The notes under the pieces are model-generated. The model saw only the letters and a list, made by a program, of their open reading frames with translations. It searched no databases and was not told the DNA's origin. From Mucilaginibacter sp. (GTDB lineage Bacteria > Bacteroidota > Bacteroidia > Sphingobacteriales > Sphingobacteriaceae), in NCBI GenBank assembly GCA_028288305.1, contig JAQBOA010000056.1, forward strand, positions 1-54,025: a DNA stretch of 54,025 nucleotides, read 5' to 3'. The position numbers were made by a program, and so were the translations under genes. Below are positions 34,616 to 43,325 of the stretch, in pieces (position 1 is the first letter of the stretch; the number at the start of each line of letters is the position of its first letter).

Positions 34616-35497
34616 CTATGCTGGCTCATTCTCTAAAAGCGCTTTATTTGCCCGCTTTATCGCCAGTTCCTCCTTCCAACCCATGTACTTCTTTTTAAAG
34701 TTTTTCTTCATCAGGTCATCAAATTTGCGTTGTATGGTTAAATTATAAAGGCTTTTGGCTTTTATAGCCCATGATTTATCCCAGGCACGCAATGAAAGGG
34801 AAAATGAACCATCCAGATATTTCATCCAATGCCAATAGCCCGTTGGCATAAACAGCGTATCGCCATGCTCTAAAAAAGCTTCTTGTCCTTCAATTCCCTC
34901 CAATGCCGGGAATTTTTTAAAGTCTGGTTTTTCAATATCATAATCTTCCAGCGCATAAGTTGCAAATGGGATGCAATACAAACGGTCGCTCCATTTTTGG
35001 TCAAATAAAATGACATGCTTGCGCCCCAAAAAGTGCGTATGGAATATATGCGCCAGGTCAATATCGTAATGCAAAAAAGTCACGGAGCCAGCACCACCAA
35101 AAAACATATTTGGATATTTGTCTAAAAACCCACCCGTCAGGTCTGAAGATGAGCGGTAATCATCTAATAACTTGGGGGCATGTTTTATTGGGTCGAACAA
35201 AAAAATGCGCAAATCGGTCGGCTCTTTTTGTATCAGATCTATGTAATCGCCAAACTTCATTTCGGCAGCAGCAGCATTAATAGGTTTTGATGGATCAGCT
35301 TTCGAACTATCGTATAAAGGAACCATCTTGTCACCAACAACTTCTTTAAGGTATTCAAAGGTCCATTTTTGTAAAGCGGGCCACATTTCGGTTGCTTTGC
35401 GGATAATAAGAGGTTTACGCGGATTTAAATAATTGTTAATAAAGTCATCTTTACCGATATGATCAATGCTGTCTATTGTAGTAAGTTTCATGCCCAT
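34616..35497 (-). CDS. JmjC-like cupin protein, copy B
   Basis: 293 residues. The iron site is at the same positions as in copy A: His143, Asp145 (FLHYDIDLAHIF) and His223 (GYWHWMKY). N-terminal motifs (NNYLNPRKPLIIRKA, ALQKWTFEYLKEVVGDKMVPLYDSSKADPSKP broken into shorter shared blocks) are also conserved. Met3 is an alternative start. The most diverged parts are about 108-125 and the C-terminal 50 residues, so the two copies may act on different targets. The spacer between them (34489-34615) has no visible element. Confidence 0.88.
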   Translation of the reverse strand: MGMKLTTIDSIDHIGKDDFINNYLNPRKPLIIRKATEMWPALQKWTFEYLKEVVGDKMVPLYDSSKADPSKPINAAAAEMKFGDYIDLIQKEPTDLRIFLFDPIKHAPKLLDDYRSSSDLTGGFLDKYPNMFFGGAGSVTFLHYDIDLAHIFHTHFLGRKHVILFDQKWSDRLYCIPFATYALEDYDIEKPDFKKFPALEGIEGQEAFLEHGDTLFMPTGYWHWMKYLDGSFSLSLRAWDKSWAIKAKSLYNLTIQRKFDDLMKKNFKKKYMGWKEELAIKRANKALLENEPA

Positions 35498-35518
35498 CTT
35501 TCACAATTAATTAACACG

Positions 35519-35526
35519 CAAAATTA
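35519..35526 (-). promoter_or_regulatory. Candidate -7 box for cupin copy B
   Basis: On the minus strand TAATTTTG fits TAnnTTTG. A TTTG lies 16 bases further upstream (35543-35546), slightly closer than the usual -33 spacing. A leader of about 20 bases would result. Confidence 0.45.
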
Positions 35527-35598
35527 ATTAAATGAGAAAAACCAAAAATACGGAACTTTGTTTTTGATATTTTTCTGACAAAAAGCCAGCTTTTCAGT

Positions 35599-35664
35599 TG
35601 CAGTTTTCAATAGACAGTTTGCAGTTATTAATTTGAAACTGCAAACCGTCTACTGAAAACTGCA
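35599..35664. terminator. Hairpin with 28-bp arms downstream of the fasciclin gene
   Basis: Arms 35599-35626 and 35637-35664 pair at 26 of 28 positions (TGCAGTTTTCAaTAGAC and following) around a ten-base loop. It lies just past the 3' end of the fasciclin gene on the minus strand and is a probable terminator. Confidence 0.72.
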
Positions 35665-35691
35665 TACTGGTAACTTCCTATTGCAAACTAC

Positions 35692-36228
35692 TTAGTTAGG
35701 CATTAACACTGCATTTACTACATGTATTACTCCATTGCTTTGATTAACATCGGCAATTGTGATCCATGACTTTCCGCCTTTTTCATCAACCAGGTATAGC
35801 TTTTCACCCTTTGCCATAGCGGTTAAAGTACCGCCTTGTACTGTAGTTAATTCAGCTTTTCCGTTGCCGGCTTTAACTTTTGCCCACAGGTCTGTAGCGC
35901 TTAGTCGGCCTGCAACAACATGATAAGTTAAAATTTTGGTTAAAGTTGCTTTGTTTTCAGGTTTTACAAGATTATCAACTGTTCCGGCTGGTAATTTGTC
36001 AAAAGCTTCATTTGTTGGAGCAAATACGGTGAACGGACCTGCTGATTCTAAAGTTTCAACTAAACCGGCAGCAACCAGCGTAGTGTGATCTTTTGAGTTT
36101 ACAGCATTTTCAACAATGTTTTTAGTAGGATACATGGCAGCACCGCCTACCATTTTAGTTTGAGCATTTGCTTTCGGCGCAACTGCAATAGCTACTAATG
36201 CAAGGGCCGCGATAATAATTTTTTTCAT
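35692..36228 (-). CDS. Secreted single fasciclin (FAS1) domain protein
   Basis: 178 residues. The signal peptide ends PKANAQ. One FAS1 domain follows with the H1 motif GPFTVFAPTNEAFDKLPAG, the YH pair in ILTYHVVAGRL, and the H2 motif NGVIHVVNAVLMP. It is the usual length for one-domain bacterial fasciclins, which take part in cell-surface adhesion. It is transcribed alone. Confidence 0.93.
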   Translation of the reverse strand: MKKIIIAALALVAIAVAPKANAQTKMVGGAAMYPTKNIVENAVNSKDHTTLVAAGLVETLESAGPFTVFAPTNEAFDKLPAGTVDNLVKPENKATLTKILTYHVVAGRLSATDLWAKVKAGNGKAELTTVQGGTLTAMAKGEKLYLVDEKGGKSWITIADVNQSNGVIHVVNAVLMPN

Positions 36229-36393
36229 TTTATTAATATGTGATTTGGTAGAAGATACGGGGAAAAGAAATCCCCGGTTTTTTTAAAAGCAGAATATTTC
36301 TAACTTATCATATTTGAGGTGAAATGAATTCAGCAGTAAAGGATGGAGGTAATGTTGTAAGTGTTAAACTTCATTATAGCATTCCAACGCTTC

Positions 36394-37515
36394 TTAAAAA
36401 AATAACTCAGAGGCGATGTGGTCTGCGTATAGTTTACCGCTTTGGGTAAGATAAATGATATCATCTTTTTGACTTATCCAATCATTATCAAAAAAACGTT
36501 CTGCTAACTTGAGTAATGGCGTGGCAGATGCTGCGGCAATTGAATTCAGCTTATTTAGGTCAAGGCCCCACATGGTTCTTAAGGAGGTCATTATATATTC
36601 ATTTAACCGGTTAATTTCCGTTAGCAACTCCGTCTCGGCAGGTATTTTACCTAGCTCTAAAGCGTGGATATACTTACCATTGTTTGCTACATTCCATTGT
36701 CGTGTTTCGCCATTATAAGAATGTGCCGAAGGACCGATACCAAGATATTTTACACCCTTCCAATAATTAGAGTTGTGCCTGGAATAATGTCCGGGCTTGC
36801 AAAAGTTAGATATCTCATAATGTTCAAAGCCCTGCGATTGCATGGCATCCATCAATAAAATAAATTGTGCAGCGCTCTGCTGATCATCCATTGCTGGTTG
36901 CTTTTTCTTTTTAATAAAGGATGCAAGCGCAGTTTGAGGTTCAACCGTCATCGAATAAGATGAAACATGGGGGACGCCTAATTCAAAAACTTTTTTTAAA
37001 TTGTGTTTCCATTTCTGATCGCTTAACAAAGGGTATCCATAAATAAGGTCGACCGTTATATTTTCAAAACCTATGTCCTGGGCTCTTTTTACTGAGGCTT
37101 CGGCCTCATTGGCCCGGTGTACACGGTTCATCCACTCCAGGTCATCATCAAAAAAAGATTGTATGCCTATACTTAAGCGGTTTATTTCAGTATTCTTTAA
37201 AAAAGTTAATTCGGCCTTATCTAAATCATCAGGATTAGCCTCAAGTGTAATTTCCACATTTGCTGAAACTGTATGTAATCCTGTTATGGTTCCGATAATT
37301 AAATTTATTTCATTATCGCTTAATAAAGATGGTGTACCCCCGCCGAAATAAATAGTTTCAATGGTTTCGTTGTCGAGGTAATTTTTTTGTAATCGTATCT
37401 CTTTAATTATCGATTGTAAAAGCTCATCCTTGTATTTTAATGATGTGCTGAAATGAAAATCGCAATAATGACATGCCTGTTTACAAAAAGGAATATGAAT
37501 ATATATGCCGGACAT
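36394..37515 (-). CDS. hemW: Radical SAM heme chaperone HemW
   Basis: 373 residues. The radical SAM cluster motif is CKQACHYCDF (CxxxCxxC; HIPFCKQACHYCDFHFS), followed by TIYFGGGTPSLL and LEANPDDL. YEISNFCKPGHYSRHN and YWKGVKYLGIGPSAHSY are HemW (not HemN) signatures. HemW binds heme and delivers it to respiratory proteins. The gene is not next to the oxidase operon here, but function in the same pathway is plausible. Confidence 0.95.
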   Translation of the reverse strand: MSGIYIHIPFCKQACHYCDFHFSTSLKYKDELLQSIIKEIRLQKNYLDNETIETIYFGGGTPSLLSDNEINLIIGTITGLHTVSANVEITLEANPDDLDKAELTFLKNTEINRLSIGIQSFFDDDLEWMNRVHRANEAEASVKRAQDIGFENITVDLIYGYPLLSDQKWKHNLKKVFELGVPHVSSYSMTVEPQTALASFIKKKKQPAMDDQQSAAQFILLMDAMQSQGFEHYEISNFCKPGHYSRHNSNYWKGVKYLGIGPSAHSYNGETRQWNVANNGKYIHALELGKIPAETELLTEINRLNEYIMTSLRTMWGLDLNKLNSIAAASATPLLKLAERFFDNDWISQKDDIIYLTQSGKLYADHIASELFF

Positions 37516-37777
37516 GCTTTAATTGAGATGATATAGTTTAATTACTTGAACATGTTAATAACGGCAAAGGTAAATCCAATTACCGGGCTTCTAAATATTT
37601 ATCTAATAATACCTGCTAACGCAGTGAAATAAACCAGGAAAACTGTTGTACTATGAATCCTCCTAAGACTCACATTTTTTGCCTTAAACAAAAATTTAAT
37701 AGCCATTTTTTCGTTATAAAGTGACTTATTCTTAATAAATTTACTTAGTTATATTATAACTTAAAAATTTACCTTGT

Positions 37778-38824
37778 ATGAAATATTTATCCTTAAAACC
37801 AAGTCTTAAACTGGTGTTTATGACTTGTATTACAGCGATTTTGATTTCACCAAAAGCACTGTTGGCACAAAATAACGGGGATGTAAACATTGAGTTTCAT
37901 GGCCGCGACACAATGGTTAATGGCGTTAACATGAAGTTTCTGCCAGCAAAAGACCGAAAGGCAGTCCGTACACAGATTGCAGTACTTAACCGGATATCAT
38001 CTGCCCCGAGCAAAACAGGCGGTGATCTAAATGACAGCAATACGCTTTCAAATAATGACGCCTTACATAAAACAGCAACCCCTCATGATTCCGTTCTCCA
38101 TTCAGCAAGCAATAATATAAATACAGGGGGAGGAGTGCCGGTTCAAACTACAGCTTCTTCGGCTGTTGCGCCTGCAGCGGTGTCGCAAAGTGCAGCACCA
38201 TCAGCTATTGTGCCTGCGTCTATACCGCTAACTACAATTCCTTTAGCTGTTGCTACTCCTGCTGCAGCACCGCCAAGTGTAACACCATCGACTGTTGTGC
38301 CTGCATCGGTACTGCAAGCAGCAGCGCCTGCGGCTGTTGCATCTGTGCCACAAAATGGAGGAGCACAAGTTGCTGTTTCGCCGGTAACCGCGGCCTCAAC
38401 TCCAGTAGCTGCCTTAACTCCGGTAGCTGTTACAGCTGCCCGCGAACTCGTACGTAACACGCAAACTTTTGATTATACCATCACCAGCAAGGAAGGCATC
38501 AGCACTCGTGTTAGCTATTATGTATCTGAACCCATACAAAGCGATGCAAAGCAAATTATAGGTGCATATAAACCTGGATTAGAGATACAGGATGTGAGCC
38601 TGGTTCCTCAATTTTGGGCCGGCAAAACCTTGTTAACATTTAGCCTGCCAGACAAAACCGCTGCTGAAGTGGAGCTTACCGACAACGAAGGCAAACCTAT
38701 ATGGGAAGACAGAATTGTTTCGCCAATATTCAGTAAATCATTCAGCTGGACCCTAAATGGCACTTACTACCTGGTAGTAAAACAAGGTGGTGAAACAGCT
38801 ATTAAAAAAATAGTAAAAGAATAA
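37778..38824 (+). CDS. Secreted Ala/Pro/Val-rich protein with a T9SS-like C-terminal domain
   Basis: 348 residues. The signal peptide ends ALLAQ. A short N-terminal region follows, then a low-complexity stretch (about 125-228) rich in Ala, Pro, Val, Ser with repeats of PS-x-VPAS and AAAPAAV. The last 100 residues resemble the beta-sandwich tail of T9SS cargo: LLTFSLPDKTAAEVELTDNEG, then GTYYLVVKQGG and IKKIVKE at the end. That resembles the type A sorting domain, but it is not a strict match, so cargo status is inferred. The gldKLMN genes lie about 3 kb downstream. Confidence 0.7.
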   Translation: MKYLSLKPSLKLVFMTCITAILISPKALLAQNNGDVNIEFHGRDTMVNGVNMKFLPAKDRKAVRTQIAVLNRISSAPSKTGGDLNDSNTLSNNDALHKTATPHDSVLHSASNNINTGGGVPVQTTASSAVAPAAVSQSAAPSAIVPASIPLTTIPLAVATPAAAPPSVTPSTVVPASVLQAAAPAAVASVPQNGGAQVAVSPVTAASTPVAALTPVAVTAARELVRNTQTFDYTITSKEGISTRVSYYVSEPIQSDAKQIIGAYKPGLEIQDVSLVPQFWAGKTLLTFSLPDKTAAEVELTDNEGKPIWEDRIVSPIFSKSFSWTLNGTYYLVVKQGGETAIKKIVKE

Positions 38825-38844
38825 CTTAATAAAGTAAGACCCTG

Positions 38845-38854
38845 CCGGATCCGG
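38845..38854. terminator. Short GC palindrome between convergent genes
   Basis: CCGGATCCGG within accctgCCGGATCCGGgt lies between the 37778-38824 gene and the convergent barrel gene. It is short and lacks a strong T-run, so it is only a weak bidirectional terminator candidate. Confidence 0.35.
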
Positions 38855-38864
38855 GTAATAGTAT

Positions 38865-39536
38865 TTATAACTTAAATCCTAATCCAATTTGCCATACCTG
38901 GTTTTTATACGACTCAAGATAGGTTGCACCACCATCTGGTTTAATTGGTTGAAAATCTATAACATACCTGGCATGAAGTTCAACATAATGGCCAAGGTCA
39001 AAGCTTACACCACCAACACCACTAAAAACATGATGGTAACCTGAAGTGGCATAATAATGTTCATTGGTTACTTGCATGCCATTATCCCAGGTATTTTGCG
39101 TAGACAGCAAATAGGAAACTTGAGGGCCCAAATAGATATTAAATATAGGTCCAACTTTAAATTTGATAAGTACCGGAACATCAATATACTGTGTACGCTG
39201 CGTAAAATTACCATCTGCTGTAGGAGTTGCATAACCCTTTTGCGAATATAAAACTTCGGGTGCAAAAGAAAGCGGGTAAAAAAGTGGAAGCTCAAACATA
39301 ATCCCACCTTGAAAGCCAGTAATTGCAGCCGTGCTGAACTTTGAATTATAGGCATTAACAGTATTTGAAATGCTTACTCCTGCTTCTAAACCAACACGTG
39401 GCTTATAAAAATCATAAATGTGCCTGTTTAAATGGATTTTATACGGCCGGTTACCAAGATACTCAGGATCCATATACTGTGCGCTAACGGAACCCGCAAC
39501 AAGCAGGTTTATCGCTAAAAATAAAATTATTTTCAT
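38865..39536 (-). CDS. Outer membrane beta-barrel protein (PorT-like/PF13568 type)
   Basis: 223 residues. The signal peptide ends SVSAQ. Alternating hydrophobic strands follow (VGLEAGVSISNTVNA, GGIMFELPLFYPLSFAPEVLYSQKGYA, YIDVPVLIKFKVGPIFNIYLGPQVSYLL) and a terminal strand ends WQIGLGFKL, with an aromatic near the end. This is the eight-strand barrel pattern of Bacteroidetes outer membrane proteins. A specific link to T9SS PorT cannot be shown from this sequence. Confidence 0.87.
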   Translation of the reverse strand: MKIILFLAINLLVAGSVSAQYMDPEYLGNRPYKIHLNRHIYDFYKPRVGLEAGVSISNTVNAYNSKFSTAAITGFQGGIMFELPLFYPLSFAPEVLYSQKGYATPTADGNFTQRTQYIDVPVLIKFKVGPIFNIYLGPQVSYLLSTQNTWDNGMQVTNEHYYATSGYHHVFSGVGGVSFDLGHYVELHARYVIDFQPIKPDGGATYLESYKNQVWQIGLGFKL

Positions 39537-39926
39537 ACCAATTAATTTTTATTAATAACAATAGATTAATATATACAAAAAATATAAAATCGTAATATAT
39601 AGTTAATTAAATAACCCTTAAATTATGTTAAATTTAATAAGAAAAAATGTATTTAATGAAAGGAACAGCCTACTTATCAAACAGCAACTGCTGAATTATG
39701 TTTTTAAATTGTTTAATTGAAAGGATCATATTTTCCAGGAATTCGATTAAAAATATTACTGAAAGTTGTTTGTGACTTTTAATATATTATGGAACTGGAT
39801 TCGTAATACAATAGCGAAAGAAGTGTCTTTTTTATGAATAATTGCCGGATGTAATAAAAAAGTATATAGGACACAATTTCTTAATAAAAAGAACCAATTA
39901 TTTCAAGTAATTTTGTCAGTAATATA
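39537..39926. other. 390-base AT-rich gene-free region
   Basis: It separates divergently transcribed genes and should contain both promoters. Composition is strongly AT. I see no long inverted repeat or coding frame. The only clear element is TAATTTTG at 39908-39915 before the DUF4271 gene. Confidence 0.6.
39908..39915 (+). promoter_or_regulatory. Candidate -7 box for the DUF4271 gene
   Basis: TAATTTTG fits TAnnTTTG and lies 11 bases before the ATG at 39927, implying a very short leader. A matching -33 TTTG is not seen at the expected distance. Confidence 0.4.
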
Positions 39927-40922
39927 ATGGGTAAGTTGTTTTATAAAATGCGTTTTACTTTTTTTTGCGTATTGTTTGTTTTTATCTGTTGTTGTACGGG
40001 TTATGCTCAGCTTGATTCGTTAACACTAAAGAAAAAGGACAGTTTAAGACCAACCGCCACACAGCCCATTAAACTATCAGCTGCCGATTCCTCGGCATTA
40101 GTTAAAGCCAGGCGCGAACAATTTTTAGCCGATTCAATAAGTATGCTTTATTTAATACGTGATTCAACAATTAAAAATCCGTATTTGAGCAAAATATGGA
40201 AAAATAGAATACCTGGTATTTACATTCATAGTCCCTCAGAATCAAAAAGTATATTCGGAAGCGGGCAAGTCCGAAAATCGCGCAGCCTGTGGTTAATTGT
40301 AACATTAGTTGGCTTGTTAGTATACACAGGACTGTTGAATTTATTTTTAGGAAAGGATATTAAAATTGTTTTGCAGTCATTTTACACCAGGCAAACCCTT
40401 TCACAACCAAAAAAAGAAGGTGGTCCGATCAATTTTGAAGCCTTTATAGGATTATTTTTATTATTTAGTTTAACATTTGGTCTTGTTTTATGTCAGCTGG
40501 TAGAATATTACAATGTTTATTACAGTATAAGCGGCTTTCAGCTTTTTATTTTACTTTCAGTTGTCATCGGCCTTTTATTTGCGCTTAAATTTTTAGTATT
40601 AAAACTTATTGGATTTATTTTTGATATAAGCAAAATAATAAGCGAATATATAACAATATTAAATTTAACATATTTTAATATTGCTTTTGTGCTTTTAAGT
40701 GTTGGAGTATGCTTTAGTCTACTTTCTGAACGGTTTATTCCTTACTTATTGATTTTTACCCTGATACTTATAGCTATTATATTTGCATGGCAATATGTAC
40801 GCAACAGTGTAAATATCGTTTCTAACTTTCGATTTCATAAATTTTATTTATTTATCTATCTTTGTGCCCTCGAAATATGCCCTATTTTAATTATGATCAA
40901 GGCACTTAATATAAACTTTTAG
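39927..40922 (+). CDS. DUF4271 membrane protein
   Basis: 331 residues. A signal-like first segment (ending about CCCTGYAQ) is followed by a polar region of about 100 residues with many Ser/Asp/Lys, then six or so helices from about residue 115, for example SLWLIVTLVGLLVYTGLLN and LLVLLFALKFLVLKLIG-like stretches. This is the DUF4271 layout. The gene precedes the HemD-like gene and gldKLMN, an arrangement I recall from other Bacteroidetes. Function unknown. Confidence 0.85.
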   Translation: MGKLFYKMRFTFFCVLFVFICCCTGYAQLDSLTLKKKDSLRPTATQPIKLSAADSSALVKARREQFLADSISMLYLIRDSTIKNPYLSKIWKNRIPGIYIHSPSESKSIFGSGQVRKSRSLWLIVTLVGLLVYTGLLNLFLGKDIKIVLQSFYTRQTLSQPKKEGGPINFEAFIGLFLLFSLTFGLVLCQLVEYYNVYYSISGFQLFILLSVVIGLLFALKFLVLKLIGFIFDISKIISEYITILNLTYFNIAFVLLSVGVCFSLLSERFIPYLLIFTLILIAIIFAWQYVRNSVNIVSNFRFHKFYLFIYLCALEICPILIMIKALNINF

Positions 40923-40935
40923 GCAGTTACACGAA

Positions 40936-41700
40936 TTGAATTTGGAAGATAGAAAGAAAAAGGTTAAAAGCATTTTAGTTACTTTGCCAAAACCTGAAAA
41001 CGATAAGAATCCATACGCCGAGCTTGCTAAAAAGCTTAATTTGAAAATTGATTTCAGATCATTTATTCATGTGGAAGGTGTACCGGCAAAAGATTTCCGT
41101 AAGGAAAAAATCAATCTTGCTGATTTTAGCGCTGTGATTTTCACAAGCCGTAACTCAGCAGATCATTTTTTTCGGATATGTGAAGAGATGCGTTTTGAGG
41201 TTCCGATAGAAATGAAATATTTCTGCTTGTCCGAAACTATCGCACTTTATCTTCAAAAATATATTCAATACCGGAAAAGAAAGATTTTTTTTGGGAAACA
41301 AACGGCCTCTGACCTCGCTGAGGTACTAAAAAAACACGCCGGCGAAAAATTTCTTTACCCTTGTTCGGATGTTGCCGCCGAAGAAACACAAAAGTTTTTG
41401 CTGGAGAATGGCTATAATTTTACTCCAGCTGTACTTTTCCGCACGGTTTGTAGTGACTTATCTGATCTTGCTGAAGTGTTTTACGACGTTATTGCATTTT
41501 TCAGTCCTTCAAGTATTCAGTCCCTGTACAAAAACTTTCCTGATTTCAAGCAAAATAATACCCGAATAGCTGCTTTTGGCGCTACAACGCACAAAGCAGT
41601 TCTCGAAGCAGGTCTTATATTAGACATCCCGGCTCCAACTCCTGCCTCTCCTTCTATGACTATGGCTATAGAGCACTATGTAAAACAGGTTAATAAATAA
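40936..41700 (+). CDS. Uroporphyrinogen-III synthase (HemD) family protein
   Basis: 254 residues, starting at a TTG codon (no ATG in frame before an upstream stop, and none until well inside the domain). Motifs include KSILVTLPKPENDKNPYAELA, VIFTSRNSADHF, FLYPCSDVAAEETQKFL and FFSPSSIQSLY, all of the HemD fold. HemD closes the tetrapyrrole ring to uroporphyrinogen III. The family is divergent, so an altered role in this T9SS-linked position cannot be excluded. It lies 13 bases after DUF4271. Confidence 0.83.
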   Translation: MNLEDRKKKVKSILVTLPKPENDKNPYAELAKKLNLKIDFRSFIHVEGVPAKDFRKEKINLADFSAVIFTSRNSADHFFRICEEMRFEVPIEMKYFCLSETIALYLQKYIQYRKRKIFFGKQTASDLAEVLKKHAGEKFLYPCSDVAAEETQKFLLENGYNFTPAVLFRTVCSDLSDLAEVFYDVIAFFSPSSIQSLYKNFPDFKQNNTRIAAFGATTHKAVLEAGLILDIPAPTPASPSMTMAIEHYVKQVNK

Positions 41701-41952
41701 TACTTAAATAATATAAATTATTTTTTCTTGCAACACTTTTTAAAGTTTACCGTATAAATTCAAACAATTTAAGGAATTTATAGTGATCAAGGCAAAGGAA
41801 TGTGAATTTGTTAATTATTTGTTTACCTTAACACTATAAAAAATAAGTTACTTTTGACTATAAAAAATGTTTTTAGCATTAAATGCGGTAAATTTAATAT
41901 ATTCGAATTGTTAGACTCAGTTAATTTTATTAAAGAATTTTTGATTTAAAAG
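41701..41952. other. 252-base spacer before gldK
   Basis: AT-rich, no coding frame. It contains TACTTTTG (41849-41856) as a candidate promoter and several TTTAA/AATTT runs. No hairpin of note. Confidence 0.5.
41849..41856 (+). promoter_or_regulatory. Candidate -7 box for gldKLMN
   Basis: TACTTTTG fits TAnnTTTG. It would give a leader of roughly 90 bases before the gldK ATG. A TTTG at 41818-41821 is a little too far upstream for the normal -33 position. Confidence 0.35.
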
Positions 41953-43272
41953 ATGAAAAAGATATACTTTTTAATGGCAGTTTTGACTGTTGGAATATTG
42001 AGCGGCTGCAGCAAAGGCGGCGACAGAGGTGAAGTAACAGGAGTCCCGGCCCGGTCTTTCAGGGCTGAAGTTCCATACGGAATGGTTTACGTTCCCGGAG
42101 GATCATTTCTGATGGGTCAAACTGATCAGGATGTTACTTTCGCGCAAATTTCTCAAACAAAGCAAGTTACCATTGCTCCATTTTTTATGGATCAAACAGA
42201 AGTTACAAATAGCCAATACAGACAATTTGTAAATTGGGTACGCGATTCTATAGCTATTACCAGTTATCTTAATGATGATAAATATTATTTAAAGCCCGCT
42301 AAAGGCGCACCGGCCAATCCAAGTGGTAAAAAATTCATTAACTGGGCATATGTAAAAAAATACCCGGTAATGAGCCCTAAAAAAGGTGCTGCCGCAGCTG
42401 CTGCATCTTCTAAGCTGCAGGGGATGTATTACCAGGGCGATGACCGTATATTTGACAGGAACGAACTTGATGTACGTTTGCTAAAATATAACTATGCTTT
42501 AGTGGTATTGCGTAATGCCGCTAATTATAAAAACGATAAAACAAAAAAACGGTCTGATTTTATTTACCGTGACACTGTTCCGGTTTATCCTGATACATTA
42601 GTTTGGCTAAGTGATTTTTCATATGCTGCCAACGAACCAATGGTTCAGGGTTACTTTTCGCACCCGGCTTTCCGTAATTATCCGGTAGTAGGTGTAACAT
42701 GGCGCCAGGCACGTGCATTCAATATGTGGCGCTCCCGCTATAATGATGCCTATAAAGATGCCAGACATTTACCTCATCGTGCTCCTTATTCATTGCCCAC
42801 CGAAGCTGAATTTGAATATGCAGCCCGCGGCGGCAGAACGGGTACTGATTATCCATGGGGCGGCCCTTATATAAAAAATGCAAAGGGATGCCTGTTGGCA
42901 AACTTTAAACCGGGAAGAGGTAATTACACCGATGATGGGGCAGCTTATACTGTTAATGTTAAATCATATTTCCCTAATGATTATGGTTTATATAACATGG
43001 CCGGTAACGTATCTGAATGGACTTCTTCAGCGTTTGATGAATCGGCATCTACATTTGTTCATGACCTTGCACCTTCATTTGATTATGAGGCCAAAGCGAG
43101 CGACCCACCTGTTCTTAAACGTAAAGTAGTTCGTGGCGGATCATGGAAAGATGTTGGTTATTTTCTACAAAACTCTACACGTACTTACGAGTACCAGGAT
43201 ACTGCAAAATCATATATAGGCTTTAGATGCGTAACAAACTACCAGGGCCGTGATATAAAAGATAAAAGATAA
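41953..43272 (+). CDS. gldK: T9SS/gliding lipoprotein GldK (PorK)
   Basis: 439 residues. The lipobox is GILSGC (Cys19). The sulfatase-modifying-factor (FGE-like) fold is shown by MVYVPGGSFLMGQTDQDV, MDQTEVTNSQYRQFV, GVTWRQARAFNMW, LPTEAEFEYAARGG, YNMAGNVSEWTSS and KVVRGGSWKD. GldK forms, with GldN, the periplasmic ring of the type IX secretion system tethered under the outer membrane. An insert around residues 125-210 is usual for GldK compared with enzymatic FGE proteins. First gene of gldKLMN. Confidence 0.95.
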   Translation: MKKIYFLMAVLTVGILSGCSKGGDRGEVTGVPARSFRAEVPYGMVYVPGGSFLMGQTDQDVTFAQISQTKQVTIAPFFMDQTEVTNSQYRQFVNWVRDSIAITSYLNDDKYYLKPAKGAPANPSGKKFINWAYVKKYPVMSPKKGAAAAAASSKLQGMYYQGDDRIFDRNELDVRLLKYNYALVVLRNAANYKNDKTKKRSDFIYRDTVPVYPDTLVWLSDFSYAANEPMVQGYFSHPAFRNYPVVGVTWRQARAFNMWRSRYNDAYKDARHLPHRAPYSLPTEAEFEYAARGGRTGTDYPWGGPYIKNAKGCLLANFKPGRGNYTDDGAAYTVNVKSYFPNDYGLYNMAGNVSEWTSSAFDESASTFVHDLAPSFDYEAKASDPPVLKRKVVRGGSWKDVGYFLQNSTRTYEYQDTAKSYIGFRCVTNYQGRDIKDKR

Positions 43273-43325
43273 AACACTATACAAACAAATTCAAAAATTA
43301 TAAATAAACCTTTTTAAAATTTACT

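Noticed and set aside
38143..38460. Minus-strand frame of 105 codons, Ala/Gly/Thr-rich
   Set aside because: It is the antisense of the Ala/Pro/Val-rich linker; GC-rich repeated codons keep both strands open. No start signal or family match.
40936..40938. Frameshift or missing start in the HemD-like gene
   Set aside because: A TTG start with an upstream in-frame stop at 40912 explains the frame without an error.
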